Of a stretch of DNA of 10,519 nt, positions 1 through 7,368 are shown in pieces; the first letter of the stretch is position 1; every line of letters starts with the position of its first letter. The DNA is from JBEKTY01 sp049515555 (GTDB taxonomy: Bacteria; Planctomycetota; Planctomycetia; Pirellulales; Thermoguttaceae): positions 1 to 10,519 of the forward strand of contig JBEKTY010000225.1 of the NCBI GenBank assembly GCA_049515555.1. Reading direction: 5' to 3'. A program made the translations under genes and the position numbers. The notes beneath the pieces were generated by a model that ran no database searches, was not told the origin of the DNA, and saw nothing but the letters and a program-made list of their open reading frames with translations.

Positions 1-1
1 G

Positions 2-1960
2 GATTGGTACAGCCGCAATATGATCGACGTGAACGGCACGTTGAGTTGGAAGCGGACGCAGGAGCGGGCGCGGCTGGATTTCGTCTATAACAACAACTCC
101 CTGAACTACGACGCCATGCTGGACCTGTGTAGCTGGGCGGCATCGGAAGATAACGTCAACAACAACACGGCGGCGACAGACGCCCTGAACTACCTGTTGG
201 ACAGTGCCACCACCTCCAACCCCGACCCCCAGGTGAGCATGCCCGACGAGGAGCAGTTGCTGACCAACGCGGTCCTCAATCCCGGCTCCGACGACGTCAA
301 CTTCCTGGCCAAGTACTGCTTCAATAACGTCTACAAGCAAAGCGGGCCCCAGTTCAACTGGGTCTACGCGGACTCGGGCGGGTACCACTTTGGCGCCAGC
401 GCCGGCGACCAGCAGACAGCCAATTACGCACAAATGGCCGCCCTGGTGAACCAGTGGTTCCTGGGGACGGTGTATCCGGACGACTCGATCGCGAAAAGCA
501 AAATTCCGGAACTGCCCTACAGCGCCCCCAGCGGCCCGCTGAGCTTGTACGGGCCCACGGGCGAGCCGATGTTCACCGACGTGCAACAAGGGGCGCTGGG
601 CGACTGCTGGGTGCTGTCGGCAGTAGCGGCAGTGGCCTACAAGTATCCCAACTACATCAAGGGCATGATCGACCAACACGGCAACGGCACGTACACGTTC
701 TGCCTGTGGGGCCCAGCCAGCCACGCCTGGTCATACGTGACGGTCGACAACGAGCTGCCCAACGGCGGCTCGGAGTACGATCACCCCACAGTTGGCAACT
801 TCCAGGTGATGTGGGCGGCGCTGACCGAGAAGGCCTTCTGCGAATGGGAAGATTATAACCCGTCGAACGGTGGCTACTGCTACTCATGGCTTGGCGGCGA
901 CAACCCGGTCTATTCCGATTGGTTCCTTTCGGCGATGACGGGCCTTCCTTCCCAGACGCACCTTTACGACACGCCCGGGGCTCCCAAGTGGACCGACGTG
1001 TGGTACGACTTGACACATGGCGGCCCCGGCGTGCCCCATGGCCAGGTGGTGGAGATGTCGACGACCGGCAGCCCCAACCCCGAGCTCGACGGCGACCACG
1101 GCTACGCGATCTTGAACTGCGGTCCCTCGGACGCTTCGGACCAATGCCCCTTCCTGTTGTACAATCCCTGGGGGATCTTGCCCGTCGGCGCGGTAGAGCA
1201 TTATTGCGAGGCCAACATGACCAGCATTTCGATAATGCCCGCCGGTGCCCACAGTCCCGGTACCAAGGGCATCGGAGAGGGCGACTACCTCGAGATCGAC
1301 AGCGAACTGATGCAGGTCAAGAGCGTGAGCGGCGACGTGGTCTATGTGACGCGCGACTGCGGCAACACGCAGCCGGCGGCGCACGACCGTGGCGCTAGCG
1401 TCTACCTGTCCTTCGACTCGACCGGCGCATGGACGCAGCTTGAAAACGGTAATGACATCGCCACCAGCGGCAACGGCGGCTGGCCCCTGCTCGGCCTCTT
1501 TACCGAGCCCGGCAGTGAGATGAACGGCCAGCAATCGCTCGGCCCGGGCAACTTCTACCGCTTGAGCAACACTAACTCCTTTTACGGGGCTGCGCCGGCG
1601 TCCGGCGCTCTCACCGCAGGGGCCGCGGCAGCCGACAATGCATACGGGCTGAGCGCTTCCCCTGCCGCCGGCCCCGGCGGCGGCAGCCTGCTCGGAATGC
1701 CGCTATCGCAGGCCACCACGCTCGACGACCTGCCGGGTGAGCCGCTGCAAGTCGCCGCCGCGATGCCCGCCAACCGCCTGGCGGCCCTCGACGCGGTACT
1801 GGCCGCCAACACATTCGCGGGCCGGGGCCAATCGACGGGGCCGGCCGGCGGCAGCCTCTCCGGCGACGATGCCGACTCGTTGTTCCCCGCAGACGACCCG
1901 GCCGCGTGGCGCGTCAAACTGACCGATCTGAGAACCGGTCCAAGAATGGCTTCCCTGTAG
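2..1960 (+). CDS. Calpain-like cysteine protease (peptidase family C2), 5' end cut by window edge
   Basis: This is a papain-fold cysteine protease of the calpain (C2) family; its substrate is unknown. The reading frame is open to the left edge. An ATG lies at position 20, but the residues before it (DWYSRN) resemble the conserved Asp-Trp-Phe/Tyr-Ser-x-Asn segment of planctomycete calpain homologues, so the true start is probably outside the window. Counting from that ATG, the catalytic Cys is residue 196 in the motif QQGALGDCW, with the oxyanion Gln at 190. The His is residue 360 (GDHGYAI) and the Asn is residue 382 (LLYNPWG), so the triad is complete. After the triad, residues about 415-465 form a small beta-type module ending in AAHDRGASVYL. 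Residues about 530-646 are Ala/Gly/Pro-rich with no recognised domain. No signal peptide can be judged because the N-terminus is missing. The family call is firm; location and role are not known. Confidence 0.88.
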   Translation, partial: DWYSRNMIDVNGTLSWKRTQERARLDFVYNNNSLNYDAMLDLCSWAASEDNVNNNTAATDALNYLLDSATTSNPDPQVSMPDEEQLLTNAVLNPGSDDVNFLAKYCFNNVYKQSGPQFNWVYADSGGYHFGASAGDQQTANYAQMAALVNQWFLGTVYPDDSIAKSKIPELPYSAPSGPLSLYGPTGEPMFTDVQQGALGDCWVLSAVAAVAYKYPNYIKGMIDQHGNGTYTFCLWGPASHAWSYVTVDNELPNGGSEYDHPTVGNFQVMWAALTEKAFCEWEDYNPSNGGYCYSWLGGDNPVYSDWFLSAMTGLPSQTHLYDTPGAPKWTDVWYDLTHGGPGVPHGQVVEMSTTGSPNPELDGDHGYAILNCGPSDASDQCPFLLYNPWGILPVGAVEHYCEANMTSISIMPAGAHSPGTKGIGEGDYLEIDSELMQVKSVSGDVVYVTRDCGNTQPAAHDRGASVYLSFDSTGAWTQLENGNDIATSGNGGWPLLGLFTEPGSEMNGQQSLGPGNFYRLSNTNSFYGAAPASGALTAGAAAADNAYGLSASPAAGPGGGSLLGMPLSQATTLDDLPGEPLQVAAAMPANRLAALDAVLAANTFAGRGQSTGPAGGSLSGDDADSLFPADDPAAWRVKLTDLRTGPRMASL

Positions 1961-2061
1961 CCGCACCGGCCGTGCTGCGGGGCCTCCGCCTCGAACGTCT
2001 TCAATGATCCCGGGACGGCGGCAATGTCTGGCATCCCTGCGGGACGACGGCACGGGAACCG

Positions 2062-2457
2062 TTTGTACCCGCTCTGCCGGTTCTGCCGACGGCGCCGATT
2101 GTGTTCCTTTTCGGCTGCGGCCAATCGATCTTCATGAACATGGTCAACGCCGTTCCATTCCTCGAGGTTGGCCCCGAGCAGACGAGCAAGGCCACCAGTC
2201 TTCAGGCAACGATCCTGCAGTTCTCCATGAGCCTGGGGATCAGCTTTGCGGTTTTGCTGCTGGACTGCCGGCTCGACGCCGGGCAGCTTACGCTGGGCGC
2301 CCGGCGGCAGGTGGACGCGGTCTTTGGCAGCTTTCACTTCGTATTCCTGGTAATGGCCGCGGTATGCGTGGCGAATTCGTGGTTGGGGTTGTCGCTGGCA
2401 GGCGATCGGAAGGATCCATCCCCGGCCCTGGCGAGGCCGGCGCCCGGCGTGCCGTAG
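2062..2457 (+). pseudogene. C-terminal remnant of an MFS (DHA2, EmrB/QacA-like) transporter
   Basis: This frame encodes only the last two or so membrane helices of a 14-helix major facilitator drug-efflux protein. The recognisable part is a loop/helix with GPEQTSKATSLQATILQ followed by SMSLGISFAVLLL, the pattern near the end of DHA2 transporters. A last hydrophobic helix (VFLVMAAVCVANSWLG) and a short polar tail follow. Full-length members have about 450-550 residues, so roughly three quarters is missing. A GTG at 2101 could start a 118-residue peptide, but similarity seems to continue upstream to about 2062, the frame is closed by a stop at 2005, and no good ribosome site is seen. The preceding gene ends at 1960, so there is no room for the rest. 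I infer a decayed fragment joined to the calpain gene by deletion or rearrangement. It could still be expressed as a small membrane peptide, but nothing supports that. Confidence 0.65.
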
Positions 2458-2839
2458 GCCGCCCGCCGGCCGCACCGGCCCTCGAAGGAGCGGCCCATCG
2501 GCATCACGGCGTTTGCAATTGCAACTGTCCTTTTCCGGTCTACGGAAGCAGTCCGCTTTTCGCCGGCTTCGGCGCGAAAAATTAAGACAGTATCGGCGAA
2601 GGATTGCGTTTCTTCGGCTAACTCATTTTGCCGAACTCACCTGAGCGACTGCGCTAAGAATAATTGGGCGCAGTTTCCTGACAGGTGCTCGGTGTCTGTG
2701 GACCGAAAAGTTTGCCCAAACTCTGGACCCGACGGCGCGCCTGCGTAGAATCCAACAACCCTGGGTCTGAATCGGTTTCAGGCCCGCGTCGAATGGACAG
2801 GGGGGATTGCGATTTCTTTTTTTGCTCGAGGAGGTGGAT
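2458..2839. other. Gene-free region upstream of the YTV-repeat gene
   Basis: No coding sequence is convincing here. The region contains a perfect 12-bp palindrome TTGCAATTGCAA at 2513-2524. A hairpin pairs TTTTCGCC (2557-2564) with GGCGCGAAAA (2571-2580), with a 2-base bulge. A second stem pairs ACTGCGC (2648-2654) with GCGCAGT (2668-2674) around an A/T-rich 13-base loop. None has a T-run in the position of a classical terminator. The promoter of the downstream gene must lie here, but I could not find a convincing -35/-10 pair; TAGAAT at 2746-2751 is a weak -10 candidate. Confidence 0.5.
2829..2834 (+). promoter_or_regulatory. Ribosome binding site fixing the YTV gene start
   Basis: AGGAGG lies 5 bases before the ATG at 2840. 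It decides that start over an in-frame TTG at 2807, which would put the ribosome site inside the gene and add an unlikely N-terminal extension before the signal peptide. Confidence 0.8.
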
Positions 2840-4042
2840 ATGGGCGCGCGTAGTTATCTCTGGACACTCACACTCACCGCATTGGTTGCAGTTCTCGGCG
2901 CCCAATGCGCGCTGGCCGACTGCGGCTGCGCGGAGGGGTGCAGCGGGCAGGCGTGCAGCGGCGGCGCGTGCGGCCAGCAGGGCTGCAGGCAGTCATGCGG
3001 GTGCTGCGCCCCGACCATGGTGCAGCGAACCATCATGGTGCCGCAGTACGTGACGGAAACCCGCAAGGTGCAGAGTATCCAATGTACGCCGGAGACACGG
3101 GAGTGCAAGGTAACGGTTTACCGTTGCGTCCCGGAAACCAGGACCATCAACGTGAATTACACGGAAATGGTCCCGGAGACGCGAACCCGCACGGAGACTT
3201 TCTGCGTGCAGGTGCCCTTCACCCGTACGGTGAGCGAAGAGTATCAGGTGCAGGTGCCCACCAGCCGCGAGGTCGAGCGGACCTACACCGTGTGCATGCC
3301 GGTGATGAAGAACCAGGAGCAGGAGTACACGCTGATGGTGCCCTACACCGAGACGCGGCAGGCGACGCGGCAGGTGGTACATTGCGTGCCGGTCGCGGAA
3401 ACGCGCACGGTAATGGTCGATCGCGGCCATTGGGAACAGGTGTGCGCGAGCAGTTGTGATTCGGGCTGCGGCAGCTCCTGCGGCAGTTGCAGCAGTTGCA
3501 ATTCCTGCTATCGCCGCTGCGGGTACCGCGGCTGCGACTCACCGTGCGGCGGCGGCTGCACCAGCGCCTCGCAGCGCTGGGTGCCCAACTGCGTGCAGGA
3601 GCAAGTGCAAGTTACCGTGATGAAACAAGAGTGCGTCAACGAGCCGTACGAGTACCAGGTAACGTTGTGCCGGCCGGAGAAGCGGACGCGGACCGTAAGT
3701 GTCTGCAGCTATGAGAACCAGGCCCGGAGCGTTAAGGAGCTGGTCTACGAGTGCCATAACGAGACGCGCACGCGTAGCTTCAACGTGACCGAGTGCAAGC
3801 TGGAGCAACGGACGCGCGAGGTGCCGTACACGATTTGCGTGGCCCAGGCCCGCACCCGCCAGGAGCAGGTGACCGAGTACAAGCAGGTTCCGGAGGAACG
3901 GACGGAGCAGTACACGGTCATGGTTCCGCACGAGGTGGAGCAGGAGGTGCAGGTGCAGGTGTGCAAGATGGTGCCGCAGACCGTTACGGTGCCCTGCTCG
4001 GCCAACACGTGCTGCGGCCCGCGCACGTGCTGCTACCGCTAG
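2840..4042 (+). CDS. Secreted Cys-rich YTV-repeat protein (planctomycete YTV motif)
   Basis: The 400-residue product begins with a clear signal peptide: GAR, a hydrophobic stretch, then cleavage near ALA/DC at about residue 26. It is therefore exported. A Cys-rich stretch (about 27-57) is followed by repeat block A (about 58-200), in which segments of about 20-25 residues recur with the patterns VPETRT and YTV/YTLMVP. A cluster of 11 cysteines spaced by Gly/Ser lies at 202-240. Repeat block B (about 245-388) follows, and a Cys-rich tail ends in CCYR. The YTV motif is known from Rhodopirellula and relatives, where such proteins occur in many paralogues. From memory, they have been found in the SDS-insoluble fraction and proposed as parts of the disulphide-rich protein cell wall. 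Envelope or wall structure is therefore the likely role, by inference. The start at 2840 is supported by AGGAGG. The gene stands alone, with large gaps on both sides. Confidence 0.88.
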   Translation: MGARSYLWTLTLTALVAVLGAQCALADCGCAEGCSGQACSGGACGQQGCRQSCGCCAPTMVQRTIMVPQYVTETRKVQSIQCTPETRECKVTVYRCVPETRTINVNYTEMVPETRTRTETFCVQVPFTRTVSEEYQVQVPTSREVERTYTVCMPVMKNQEQEYTLMVPYTETRQATRQVVHCVPVAETRTVMVDRGHWEQVCASSCDSGCGSSCGSCSSCNSCYRRCGYRGCDSPCGGGCTSASQRWVPNCVQEQVQVTVMKQECVNEPYEYQVTLCRPEKRTRTVSVCSYENQARSVKELVYECHNETRTRSFNVTECKLEQRTREVPYTICVAQARTRQEQVTEYKQVPEERTEQYTVMVPHEVEQEVQVQVCKMVPQTVTVPCSANTCCGPRTCCYR

Positions 4043-4064
4043 TGCGGAGTGTCCACCCGGTTTT

Positions 4065-4092
4065 GTAGCACTGCTGGAAGAGCCAGCGCTAC
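4065..4092. repeat. Bulged hairpin, probable dispersed palindromic repeat
   Basis: GTAGC (4065-4069) pairs with GCTAC (4088-4092), and GCTGG (4073-4077) pairs with CCAGC (4083-4087), leaving a 3-base bulge and a 5-base loop. It starts 22 bases after the YTV stop codon but lacks a following T-run, so it is not a classical terminator. Its core CACTGCTGG also occurs in the hairpin at 10453-10475, which suggests a shared repeat family. It may still protect the 3' end of the YTV transcript. Confidence 0.5.
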
Positions 4093-4149
4093 GCCGCATG
4101 GAGGATAAGCACCCCGCATAAAATACTGCGGCAAATGCTCGCAAAATGC

Positions 4150-4177
4150 TTGACATGAATTCTGGCATATGGATAAT
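4150..4177 (+). promoter_or_regulatory. Sigma-70-type promoter for the PEP-CTERM gene
   Basis: A perfect TTGACA (-35) at 4150-4155 is followed after 16 bases by GATAAT at 4172-4177, five of six matches to TATAAT. It is the strongest promoter match noticed in the window. Transcription should start near 4184, giving a leader of about 245 bases before the ATG at 4430. Confidence 0.6.
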
Positions 4178-4183
4178 GAGGGG

Positions 4184-4429
4184 GTTGGGCTCCACTCCAC
4201 CCGCCCAGTGAGGCAGCGCGGTTCGGTTAGCCGCCGTCGCCCGCAGCACAAGGCATCGCCTTGCCGTGGGTCATTCTTGGGCTGGGGCTTTCCGGTTGTT
4301 TGCGATCCATCGCGTGCTGCGCTGCGCTCGGCGAATGGTTCGTGCCTGTTGGGATTGGGAGGTTTTTTGCCCCGTAACGAACCCACAAGACAGGTTCCTT
4401 GAACCACCTATCTATTTCGAGGAGATGTC
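4184..4429 (+). other. Long untranslated leader of the PEP-CTERM gene (predicted)
   Basis: No coding frame here is convincing on either strand. Local structure includes AAGGC/GCCTT with a 3-base loop near 4250-4262, a run of six T near 4363-4368, and alternating GAACC/GGTTC segments at 4379-4405. A small RNA starting at the same promoter is an alternative to a simple leader. No known riboswitch was recognised. Confidence 0.35.
4379..4405 (+). promoter_or_regulatory. Possible alternative-pairing switch before the ribosome site
   Basis: Three 5-base segments, GAACC (4379-4383), GGTTC (4393-4397) and GAACC (4401-4405), allow two mutually exclusive hairpins with the middle segment shared. They lie just before the ribosome site GAGGAG at 4419-4424. 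The stems are short, so this could be chance. Confidence 0.25.
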
Positions 4430-5239
4430 ATGAGAAGCACTTTGCTGATGGCGTTTGCCCTGGTCCTGGCCGCCCAAACCGGTCTGGCCGCGACGTTGGT
4501 GGACCGCGGGCTGCCCACTTCGGGCATCAACGCTACGCCTTGGTCCGCGCGTAGCAACGTTGGTTTCGCAGACTACGATCCGAAGGATCCGGCTTGGGGA
4601 AGCTATACCGTCACCGTCGAGGGAGACGATTTCACGCTCCCGACCGCCGCCAGCTCCTACCACGTCAATGACATTCGTGTCTGGCTCGTTAATTGGGCGT
4701 ATGGCGCGACGAGCTTCAACGACCAGTTCAACAGCGTCTCGCTTATGCTGGGACAAGGTGACGGTTCGTCGACCCCCTTGTCGCTCCTCACCGTTGCGCC
4801 GACGGTGACGGCGGTCACCTATCCGGATCCGGCCGGCAGCGGCCAACTGTGGCAATTGGATTACCCGGTTGACCTTACTGCACCCGGCGGCACCAAGTAT
4901 TCGTTTGCGATCTATCCCGATGGCAAGGCACTCCCCCCGAATTCTCCCGGTACAAACGGTGAATTGTATTACATCGCGTGGGTGAGCGCTACGCAGACAG
5001 CCGATTTGGGCGGGTACAACACCGGGGCGGACGGCTTGCTCCAGGAGTTCAAGCCCGATGGCTACCACTATGACGCCTGGAACAGCCAGGACGTTTATCC
5101 GGCGATCGGATGGTCAAGCGATTACAATGTCCAGGTATTCGGGGACGCCGCCCCCGAGCCCGCTAGCCTGACGCTGTTGGGCGCGGCACTGCTGGGGCTA
5201 GGGGTGGTTTATCTGCGGCGGCGCGGGACGAAGGCTTGA
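4430..5239 (+). CDS. PEP-CTERM sorting-signal exoprotein of unknown function
   Basis: The 269-residue protein has an N-terminal signal peptide (MRSTLL, a hydrophobic core, cleavage near LAA at about residue 20). It ends in a typical PEP-CTERM tail: Pro-Glu-Pro at residues 242-244, a hydrophobic helix, then a basic end RRRGTKA. In this system the signal is recognised by an exosortase, which removes the tail during export to the cell surface or the exopolysaccharide matrix. No exosortase gene is in the window. The middle part (about 21-240) is rich in Thr, Ser, Gly, Tyr and Trp and looks like an all-beta extracellular domain; I do not recognise a named family. The start is supported by GAGGAG five bases before the ATG. 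The promoter at 4150-4177 probably drives it. The stop codon overlaps the start of the next gene. Confidence 0.85.
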   Translation: MRSTLLMAFALVLAAQTGLAATLVDRGLPTSGINATPWSARSNVGFADYDPKDPAWGSYTVTVEGDDFTLPTAASSYHVNDIRVWLVNWAYGATSFNDQFNSVSLMLGQGDGSSTPLSLLTVAPTVTAVTYPDPAGSGQLWQLDYPVDLTAPGGTKYSFAIYPDGKALPPNSPGTNGELYYIAWVSATQTADLGGYNTGADGLLQEFKPDGYHYDAWNSQDVYPAIGWSSDYNVQVFGDAAPEPASLTLLGAALLGLGVVYLRRRGTKA

Positions 5240-5697
5240 CGACGGCTGAGGCGTTGCGGATCATTTCCGGAGGTCAGACGGGGGTGGACCGGGCCGCGTT
5301 GGACGTGGCCATCGAGCTGGGGATTCCGCACGGCGGCTGGTGCCCGGCGGGCCGGCTGGCCGAAGACGGGCCGATTCCGGCCCGCTACCAACTCGAGGAG
5401 ACCGACTCGCCGGACTATGCCGTGCGCACGGAGCGGAACGTGCTCGAGAGCGATGCGACGCTGGTGCTCGTGCGGGGCGCGCCGGCCGGCGGGACGGAGT
5501 TGACGATCCGGCTGGCCGGGCGGCATGGCCGGGCGTGCCTGGTCGTCGATCTGGCGGCCGCGCCCCCACCGGCCGAGGTCTGCCGCTGGCTCCGGACCCA
5601 GGCGGTGCAGACGCTGAACGTGGCCGGCCCGCGCGAGAGCAACAGCCCGGGCATCGGCGCTCAGGCGGCCGAGTTCCTGCGGCGGGTATGTATGTGA
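5236..5697 (+). CDS. Putative molybdenum carrier protein (MoCo-carrier family, SLOG/Rossmann-like fold)
   Basis: The 153-residue product matches the family annotated as putative molybdenum cofactor carrier. Its glycine-rich nucleotide-binding-type loop is ISGGQTGVDRAALDVA at residues 10-25. The conserved segment GGWCPAGRLAEDG spans about 33-45, TERNVLESDATLVL about 65-78, and GGTE 85-88. These are whole-family features and none looks broken. The molybdenum-cofactor role rests on structural similarity to plant and algal carriers. A SLOG-type nucleotide- or ligand-binding role is an equal alternative. Translation appears to begin at TTG 5236-5238, overlapping the TGA at 5237-5239 of the PEP-CTERM gene, so it is probably translationally coupled to that gene and has no promoter of its own. 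No molybdopterin biosynthesis gene or molybdoenzyme is visible nearby. The protein should be cytoplasmic, since no signal peptide is seen. Confidence 0.8.
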   Translation: MTTAEALRIISGGQTGVDRAALDVAIELGIPHGGWCPAGRLAEDGPIPARYQLEETDSPDYAVRTERNVLESDATLVLVRGAPAGGTELTIRLAGRHGRACLVVDLAAAPPPAEVCRWLRTQAVQTLNVAGPRESNSPGIGAQAAEFLRRVCM

Positions 5698-5821
5698 AAA
5701 AGGAGGCAGACGCCTCGCGGCAACGGTTCTTCCCCGGGGCGGTGCACCCTGCGGGGCTCGGAGCTAGTCCTTTTCTTCGACTTCAATCCCTGTTTCATCC
5801 GTGGCCACCTAACATTTCGTC

Positions 5822-5850
5822 TTGCACAGCGGGGCGGTTTCAGGTATTCT
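5822..5850 (+). promoter_or_regulatory. Weak promoter candidate before the lipoprotein gene
   Basis: TTGCAC (5822-5827) and TATTCT (5845-5850) are separated by 17 bases. They match the sigma-70 consensus at three and four of six positions. Spacing and location, about 40 bases before the ATG at 5893, are right, but the match is weak. Confidence 0.25.
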
Positions 5851-5892
5851 TCGCCCCCTCTTCTGCGGGTATCTCGGGACGACTTTTCCGCC

Positions 5893-7332
5893 ATGGGTGC
5901 AAAGCGGTACAAGCTGATTCTATCGGTTGCCGCGGCCCTTGTGACCGGCTGTGCGGGCTCGCCCTGGTCGCCGTGGTGGGTGCCGAAGTCGTGGCCGAAG
6001 TCGCCGTCACCGCCGGCGGCCGCGGCCGGTACTGCGCCGGCCGCGCCGGCGGCTTCCGCCGGAAACGCTGATCCCCGGGCCTTGCAACAGGTAATGGCTG
6101 ACCTGGAACAGGCCGGCACAATAGACCCGGCGGCCCGCGACCGATTGCTGGCCGACCTGCGTCAGACTGATCCGAGCCTGTGGCCGCTGATGTTGCAGCA
6201 GTTTCGGGCCGCGGCGGCCTACCGCCGACAGCTTGAAGAGCGAGAAAAGCCCAACGGGCTCTCTGCAACCGACGTAACGGTCCTGGGTCCGCCCGGCGCG
6301 GCTGTCGAGCGGCCGGTCCGTTTGCCCGAGGTTGGGCCGGGCACCGGTGGCCAGACCCCGGCGGCCGCCGCTGGCGGCCTGTCCGCAGGGCCTTTGCCGG
6401 CCGGGGCCCAAGTCGCGGCTGCCACAGTTCCCGCGCCGGGGCTGGGCCCGGGCGGGCCGGCAGGGCCACCGCGCCGCGTCGCTAGCACTGGCGAGACGCC
6501 AATGCCACTCAGCGCGTCGAAGCCTGCTGGACCACCGGGCGAGGTGATCCAGACGGGCTATCAGTCGGCCATTCCCAACGGCCAGGCCGGTCTGGCCGCT
6601 TCGGGTCCGTGGCAGGCCCACCTGGCCGCAGCCATCCAGTCCGTCGAGGCGGAGAACAAGGCGAAGCCCAAGGGCCAGAGCGACCCGGCGCTGGAGGCCC
6701 GGCTGCGGATGCTCTATCTCCTGGCTGGCCGCCGCGATGACGCCATGCTGCCCATCCCCGCCGCTTCCTCCTCCGACCAGGACTATTGGTCCAAGCAGAT
6801 CTTCGGGCTGTGCACATGGTTGGACGCGGAGCGGACTCCCGATGCCGCCCGCCGCGCCGGCGAGACGAAGCGGATTCTGAGCGAGGCCCTGGCCCGGCTG
6901 GGCGAGAGCGCACCCTTGGTGGTTCGCAATCTGGCCTTCTGCACGGCGGTGCTGGGTTACGGCTCGATCCAGCCCTTCAAGAAGTCGGAGTTCGCCCCCG
7001 ATCAGGAAGTGCTGCTTTATGCCGAGGTGGAGAACTTCCTCTCCGAAGCCACCGCGAAGGGATTCCACACCTCGCTACGGAGCAGTTATCAGGTCTTCGA
7101 TAGCCGCGGTCAGCGGGTTGCGGATCACGAGTTCCCGGTGGTCGAGGAGTTCTGCCAGAACCCGCGCCGCGACTATTTCATCGGCTACCATCTTCGCCTG
7201 CCGAAGCGGATCTACCCCGGCAAGCACACGCTGCAACTGACGGTCGAAGACTCGCAGAGTCACAAGGTCGGCCAGTCGACGATCGCCTTCACGGTGAAAG
7301 GGGAAGAGGAGGGGCCGGCGCCGCGGGAATAG
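5893..7332 (+). CDS. Predicted lipoprotein of unknown function with Pro/Ala/Gly linker
   Basis: The 479-residue protein starts with a basic segment (MGAKRYK), a hydrophobic core, and a lipobox Val-Thr-Gly-Cys with Cys20, so it is probably a lipid-anchored envelope protein. A Trp/Pro segment and an Ala/Pro-rich stretch follow. Next comes a predicted helical region at about 58-117 (ADLEQAGTIDPAARDRLLAD and onward). A long Pro/Gly/Ala linker spans about 118-235, and a helical segment about 237-332. A mixed beta domain at about 333-472 includes VLLYAEVENF, FHTSLRSSYQVFDSRGQRV, FIGYHLRLPKRIYPGKHTLQ and a terminal beta strand before VKG. I do not recognise a named family. The last domain resembles immunoglobulin-like or transport-adaptor beta sandwiches only in general style. 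The ribosome site before 5893 is weak, but the signal peptide supports this start. The gene stands 195 bases after its upstream neighbour and probably has its own promoter. Confidence 0.75.
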   Translation: MGAKRYKLILSVAAALVTGCAGSPWSPWWVPKSWPKSPSPPAAAAGTAPAAPAASAGNADPRALQQVMADLEQAGTIDPAARDRLLADLRQTDPSLWPLMLQQFRAAAAYRRQLEEREKPNGLSATDVTVLGPPGAAVERPVRLPEVGPGTGGQTPAAAAGGLSAGPLPAGAQVAAATVPAPGLGPGGPAGPPRRVASTGETPMPLSASKPAGPPGEVIQTGYQSAIPNGQAGLAASGPWQAHLAAAIQSVEAENKAKPKGQSDPALEARLRMLYLLAGRRDDAMLPIPAASSSDQDYWSKQIFGLCTWLDAERTPDAARRAGETKRILSEALARLGESAPLVVRNLAFCTAVLGYGSIQPFKKSEFAPDQEVLLYAEVENFLSEATAKGFHTSLRSSYQVFDSRGQRVADHEFPVVEEFCQNPRRDYFIGYHLRLPKRIYPGKHTLQLTVEDSQSHKVGQSTIAFTVKGEEEGPAPRE

Positions 7333-7368
7333 GGGGGCACGGGTCGTATCATCCTTGGTCGCTCGCGG

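Noticed and set aside
884..1534. Minus-strand open frame of about 216 codons inside the calpain gene
   Set aside because: It lies wholly opposite a gene with a complete catalytic triad, has no recognisable domain, and is typical of antisense frames in high-GC DNA.
2557..2580. Hairpin TTTTCGCC/GGCGCGAAAA considered as a terminator
   Set aside because: The T-run is on the 5' side of the stem and the 3' side is followed by a mixed sequence, so it is not an intrinsic terminator for a plus-strand transcript.
2807..2839. Longer N-terminus for the YTV protein starting at TTG 2807
   Set aside because: AGGAGG at 2829-2834 and a proper signal peptide from ATG 2840 fix the start there.
4039..4407. Minus-strand frame in the gap between the YTV and PEP-CTERM genes
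   Set aside because: No ribosome site, no recognisable domain, and it lies opposite a good promoter and leader.
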